Part shown: positions 62,890 to 64,000 of the stretch, in pieces
How the letters are laid out: each line of letters starts with the position of its first letter
Numbering within the stretch: position 1 is the stretch's first letter
Assembly (NCBI GenBank): GCA_037975125.1
Contig: CM075853.1
Span: forward strand, 24,997,399 to 25,061,398
Source: Latrodectus hesperus
Lineage: Eukaryota > Arthropoda > Arachnida > Araneae > Theridiidae
Reading direction: 5' to 3'
Length of the DNA: 64,000 bases
The notes under the pieces: generated by a model
What the model saw: the letters and a program-made list of their open reading frames with translations, nothing else
Told to the model about the DNA's origin: nothing
Database searches by the model: none
Position numbers and translations under genes: made by a program

Positions 62890-63861
62890 ACACACAAAAT
62901 GTCTGTTTCCTGATCATGATTTTAAATACTTCACTATTTCTTGAGTTGTTTAATCATATTGTGGGATCATAACAGTTTTTTACTATAAAATTTATAGCAG
63001 TTTAAAAACAAAGAAAAGTATTTTATTTCTATCTTATTTTCATACTTTTGTCTTTTCAAATTTTGATTCGATTTAATTTAAATGTCTCATTGTTCTATTT
63101 ATTTAATTTAAAAATTTCCATTTAATTTATAAACTACTCATATAAAAAATTTGGATATATTTGAAAGTGAACTAAAAAAGGAGTCAGAATGAAAATATTA
63201 TTGAATAAAGCAAATTTGTTACAAATAAATTGAATACCCAGAAATATTCAGGATATAATTTATTAACTATCATAATGTTGATTATGATTATAAAAAAGGA
63301 AGGTGTGTATGATTTTAAAAAGGAAACTTTCTGAAATGCAAAAAAGTTTGAATTAGTAAAAAAAATGTTTTTGGGATTTTAATAATAAAAATTTTCTTTT
63401 TCCTCTTAAATGATGAAATGTAAGAAAATGAATCTCAATTATTAATTTTAAAATCAGAAATTGAAAAATTAATTATGGCCTAAAACTCATCTTTTTTTAA
63501 ATTTTATTTTTAAAGATATTACATTATACAATTATTTTATTAGAAATATCATTTATTCTCTAAGAAGATTTTTTTATAAATTCATGTTCTTGTTTAATTT
63601 TATAAAGCATTTAAAATTTTCATCTCATTGTTCTGTATTAAAATTTATTATGTTCATATTTTTTAATTTTCAATATTTTTAGAGTTTTTATTAGCTACTA
63701 CATATATTAAGTAAAAAAAAACTATTTGGTTTATTATTTATTGCAAATTTGTTAAATATCTATGCATAGTTACTTATAATTTTGACTTTTTGTTTTAGGG
63801 CAATTATTTCATATCAGGTGGGGAAGATGGTTTATTATGCATATGGAAAAGTAATTTATGA
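41094..63861 (+). CDS. WDR89: WD repeat-containing protein 89 orthologue, complete, 13 coding exons, 337 residues
   Basis: WD-repeat proteins fold as beta-propellers that scaffold protein complexes; the partner of WDR89 is not evident from sequence. Coding exons: 41094-41109, 43388-43478, 45680-45771, 45864-45948, 47251-47297, 51439-51550, 51865-51928, 52961-53092, 55535-55618, 57328-57378, 57520-57590, 60499-60604, 63799-63861. The total is 1014 nt, exactly 338 codons including TGA. All introns are GT...AG. Propeller landmarks: LSPAKLALSLSSNVIALYDV (37-56), HQNTVTDVKFSQKSPELLFS (68-87), VWDFRQG (96-102), YIAGGTEVIREDSFIIFWDR (131-150), SSSLDGIINLYDL (182-194), YLATGSNNGSIQLYS (274-288), and GGEDGLLCIWK (324-334). 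The AGGTEVIREDSFIIFWD segment and overall length (human about 387) point to WDR89 rather than a generic WD40 protein. Start chosen because the 16-nt exon MSKPN joins in frame to exon 2. Confidence 0.88.
41460..41518. repeat. Short tandem repeat of AGATCTACAAAA
   Basis: agatctacaaaa-type units occur three times in about 60 bases, with intervening atctaag/attaag. In WDR89 intron 1. Confidence 0.6.
43388..43478 (+). CDS. WDR89: WDR89 coding exon 2 (residues 6-36)
   Basis: Acceptor TTTTGTAG, donor GTAAGT. Encodes TPVSNGNTPDQCLKKLHIAE and onwards. An internal ATG at 43403 reads into a stop after eight codons, so it is not the start. Confidence 0.85.
44464..44690. repeat. Four-copy tandem repeat, about 56-bp unit
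   Basis: Units start at 44464, 44520, 44576 and 44629. Each runs (a/g)(t/c)atcc..., gaaata, aatataaaa(g/a)aca, gattgaaatt and ends .gcgct/gcact. Units 1-3 are clear, unit 4 decays. In WDR89 intron 2, inside a 1.2-kb island (43735-44920) that is less AT-rich than its surroundings. Confidence 0.7.
44804..44855. repeat. Imperfect hairpin in the 43.7-44.9 kb island
   Basis: aaatttggtaag and cttaccagattt pair with one mismatch across a spacer containing aaaccaaccaac. Confidence 0.5.
45680..45771 (+). CDS. WDR89: WDR89 coding exon 3 (residues 36-67)
   Basis: Acceptor TTTTATTAG, donor GTTAGT. Encodes LSPAKLALSLSSNVIALYDV, a WD40 blade ending in a YD dipeptide. Confidence 0.9.
45864..45948 (+). CDS. 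WDR89: WDR89 coding exon 4 (residues 67-95)
   Basis: Acceptor TATTTCAG, donor GTAAGT. Encodes HQNTVTDVKFSQKSPELLFS and SSLDSKI, a textbook WD40 strand pattern. The intron before it is only 92 nt. Confidence 0.92.
45949..47250. other. WDR89 intron 4: plain AT-rich sequence
   Basis: No exon or recognisable element seen; short open frames are chance frames. Confidence 0.5.
47251..47297 (+). CDS. WDR89: WDR89 coding exon 5 (residues 95-111)
   Basis: Acceptor TGTTTTCAG, donor GTAAAA, 47 nt. Encodes VWDFRQGVHPVQSFY, the WD dipeptide closing the blade begun in exon 4. Confidence 0.9.
48085..48250. other. Unrecognised GC-richer island in WDR89 intron 5
   Basis: Stands out from AT-rich flanks (tccaccgtggagtgtgatg, gcagctgttgaag). 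The minus strand has a short frame with TPREECKKLLQQLLGNVV, loosely like a Tc1/mariner C-terminal helix, but too short to assign. Confidence 0.3.
48878..48915. repeat. Hairpin with 14-bp arms
   Basis: GTACAATACACTCA (48878-48891) pairs with TGAGTATATTGTAC (48902-48915) with one mismatch and a 10-nt loop. In WDR89 intron 5. Confidence 0.65.
49030..49270 (+). mobile_element. tRNA-like SINE remnant
   Basis: Contains a B-box-like GGTTCAAGACC (49099-49109) downstream of an acctcagtggctattgg stretch, followed by a body with direct repeats of attagtatta(g). Could be a third SINE type; the A box is poor, so moderate confidence. Abuts the Tc1-like relic that follows. Confidence 0.45.
49270..49850 (+). 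mobile_element. Tc1-like transposase relic, plus strand
   Basis: Blocks in different frames: ELNEHLQYPESNNAIRSQLH with KQSIWGRVVIPK (49352-49450), CKDYMTQIMGQW and HVLFSSELSF at about 49500-49565 for the first-Asp box (Asp lost), and WFRLNPFVTVHGQIINTKSL (about 49690-49745). These follow Tc1 transposase order, helix-turn-helix then DDE core. C-terminal part missing. In WDR89 intron 5. Confidence 0.62.
49851..51438. other. Right part of WDR89 intron 5: plain AT-rich sequence
   Basis: T-rich plus strand, no recognised element. A minus frame at 50093-49893 has no domain. Confidence 0.5.
51439..51550 (+). CDS. WDR89: WDR89 coding exon 6 (residues 111-148)
   Basis: Acceptor TTTTTTCAG, donor GTAAGA. 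Encodes ITCFDYNADEQYIAGGTEVI then REDSFIIFW. Matches the family pattern CAGTEKVDDDALLVFWD. Confidence 0.92.
51865..51928 (+). CDS. WDR89: WDR89 coding exon 7 (residues 148-169)
   Basis: Acceptor CTAATAG, donor GTAAAT. Encodes DRRKTKPLGGYWNSHYDEIT, completing the W-D pair across the splice and leading into the next blade, as in the family ETHSDDVTQ segment. Confidence 0.91.
52961..53092 (+). CDS. WDR89: WDR89 coding exon 8 (residues 170-213)
   Basis: Acceptor TTACTTGAAG, donor GTAAGT, 44 codons. Encodes VQFHAKDSARFASSSLDGII and NLYDL, like family VRFHPSNPNMVVSGSSDGLVNVFD. Confidence 0.92.
53093..57327. other. WDR89 introns 8 and 9: plain AT-rich sequence
   Basis: Apart from exon 9 (55535-55618) nothing recognisable was seen; several 60-80 residue frames lack codon or domain signal. 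Confidence 0.5.
55535..55618 (+). CDS. WDR89: WDR89 coding exon 9 (residues 214-241)
   Basis: Acceptor ATTTTAAAG (weak), donor GTATGA. Encodes FYLGSADTVVSCIRSTEEYQ and LWPIAE. Frame continuity on both sides supports it. Confidence 0.85.
57328..57378 (+). CDS. WDR89: WDR89 coding exon 10 (residues 242-258)
   Basis: Acceptor TTTTTAG, donor GTATTA, 17 codons. Encodes AKPTIVMSNKQLSEDFL. Short, but removing it would delete the link between the exon 9 and exon 11 blades; the frame would survive, so skipping is conceivable. Confidence 0.8.
57520..57590 (+). CDS. WDR89: WDR89 coding exon 11 (residues 259-282)
   Basis: Acceptor ATTTTAG, donor GTAAGT. Encodes CDVDYLIDTFEVNNSIYLAT and GSN, like family DALDYLIGGLYHEKTDTLHVIGGTN. 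Confidence 0.88.
59303..59690 (+). mobile_element. Second tRNA-derived SINE type, plus strand
   Basis: Head has a TAGCCTAGTAATCAGG A-box region (from 59312) and B box GGTTTGATTCC (59355-59365), followed by about 330 bp of GC-richer unrelated body ending near gtgtcataaggaacaac. Unlike the minus-strand SINE family in body sequence. Inserted in WDR89 intron 11. No clear target duplication found. Confidence 0.7.
59755..59825. repeat. (TA)n microsatellite
   Basis: Alternating TA run with one G interruption near 59806, followed to about 59900 by ttta-rich imperfect repeats. Directly downstream of the SINE at 59303-59690. Confidence 0.9.
60499..60604 (+). CDS. WDR89: WDR89 coding exon 12 (residues 282-317)
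   Basis: Acceptor TTTATAG, donor GTATGT. Encodes GSIQLYSCSIKGLKLKQELN and GEHADVIRTVC, aligning with the family NKGRIHLMNCSMSGLTHV and GHAATVRSFCW segments. Confidence 0.9.
61075..61495 (-). mobile_element. Mariner 5' fragment (terminal repeat plus transposase N-terminus)
   Basis: The minus strand starts with a mariner-like end, gaggtatatccagaaagtaag (about 61490-61470), then a short leader and EKPTACEIRSVIRFLNARKV (about 61310-61250), followed after a frame break by AMSYSMVRRLIRQFNEEQSE and VHNEERR (about 61205-61130). This is the paired helix-turn-helix DNA-binding part of GVQW/SETMAR-type mariners. The catalytic half is absent. Different from the mariner at 29870-30950. In WDR89 intron 12. 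Confidence 0.75.
62814..62897. repeat. (AT)n(CA)n microsatellite
   Basis: AT run of about 70 bases followed by six CA units, in WDR89 intron 12. It creates a spurious Tyr-Ile-rich reading frame on the plus strand. Confidence 0.95.
63799..63861 (+). CDS. WDR89: WDR89 terminal coding exon 13 (residues 318-337 and stop)
   Basis: Acceptor TGTTTTAG. Encodes GNYFISGGEDGLLCIWKSNL then TGA. The GGEDGLLCIWK block equals family TGGEDAQLLLWK. The protein ends about 40-50 residues earlier than human WDR89, lacking its basic tail. Confidence 0.92.
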   Translation, partial: GNYFISGGEDGLLCIWKSNL

Positions 63862-63894
63862 ACAAGTCTTGTTTTGTTAACATTGTACATTTTT

Positions 63895-63900
63895 AATAAA
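63895..63900 (+). other. WDR89: WDR89 polyadenylation signal
   Basis: AATAAA 34 bases after the TGA stop, followed by T-rich and GT-bearing sequence. This predicts a very short 3' UTR. Confidence 0.6.
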
Positions 63901-64000
63901 TTTAGTTTTTATATTTTGAGTATTAATTTACTTAATTTTCATGTTGAAAAAGACATTAAAATGATTATTTTCACTATTAACGAGAAAATTTTTTTTGTTG

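Noticed and set aside
62742..62972. 76-residue plus-strand frame with a long Tyr-Ile run
   Set aside because: Created by the (AT)n microsatellite; no coding signal on either side.

Overview
This is eukaryotic nuclear DNA: extremely AT-rich, with large introns bounded by GT...AG splice sites and full of decayed transposable elements. The two genes and the mix of Jockey/I-like and RTE-like LINEs, mariner and Tc1 relics and tRNA-derived SINEs fit an arthropod genome. I infer a chelicerate, most likely a spider, but nothing in the window proves the species.

Only two cellular genes are visible, arranged head to head. On the minus strand, 15 coding exons between 40273 and 5573 encode an orthologue of MTSS1/MIM (missing in metastasis): an N-terminal IMD (I-BAR) membrane-bending, actin-regulating domain followed by a long Ser/Pro-rich region. 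The final part, expected to include the C-terminal WH2 actin-binding motif, lies beyond the left edge. On the plus strand, 13 coding exons between 41094 and 63861 encode a complete 337-residue WD-repeat protein that I assign to WDR89. Start codons are about 820 bases apart, so the two genes probably share a promoter region. All exon joins given here keep one reading frame.

Layout. 0.5-5.3 kb: nearly full-length but broken LINE (minus) in the left-most MTSS1 intron. 5.5-20.2 kb: MTSS1 exons 15-6 in AT-rich introns carrying SINE copies, a second copy of the same LINE family (about 15.0-17.1 kb), a MITE-like element (17.4-18.6 kb) and a CA microsatellite. 20.5-21.5 kb: DNA element with long inverted-repeat arms. 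24.1-35.8 kb: an 11.7 kb intron filled with an LTR-like repeat pair, a Tc1 element with a SINE nested in it (13-bp target-site duplication), a mariner, a plus-strand LINE and an RTE-like endonuclease relic. 35.8-40.3 kb: MTSS1 exons 4-1. 41.1-63.9 kb: WDR89, whose introns hold a 56-bp tandem repeat, a Tc1-like relic, a second SINE type and a mariner fragment.

Most reading frames that are not exons are chance frames in AT-rich DNA or remnants of transposase and reverse transcriptase. I saw no rRNA, functional tRNA gene, CRISPR array or bacterial-type operon, and no clear sign of an undescribed molecular system. The strongest unusual signals are the dated nested SINE insertion, the paired LINE copies with a tRNA-like segment at the same internal junction, and the long inverted repeat.
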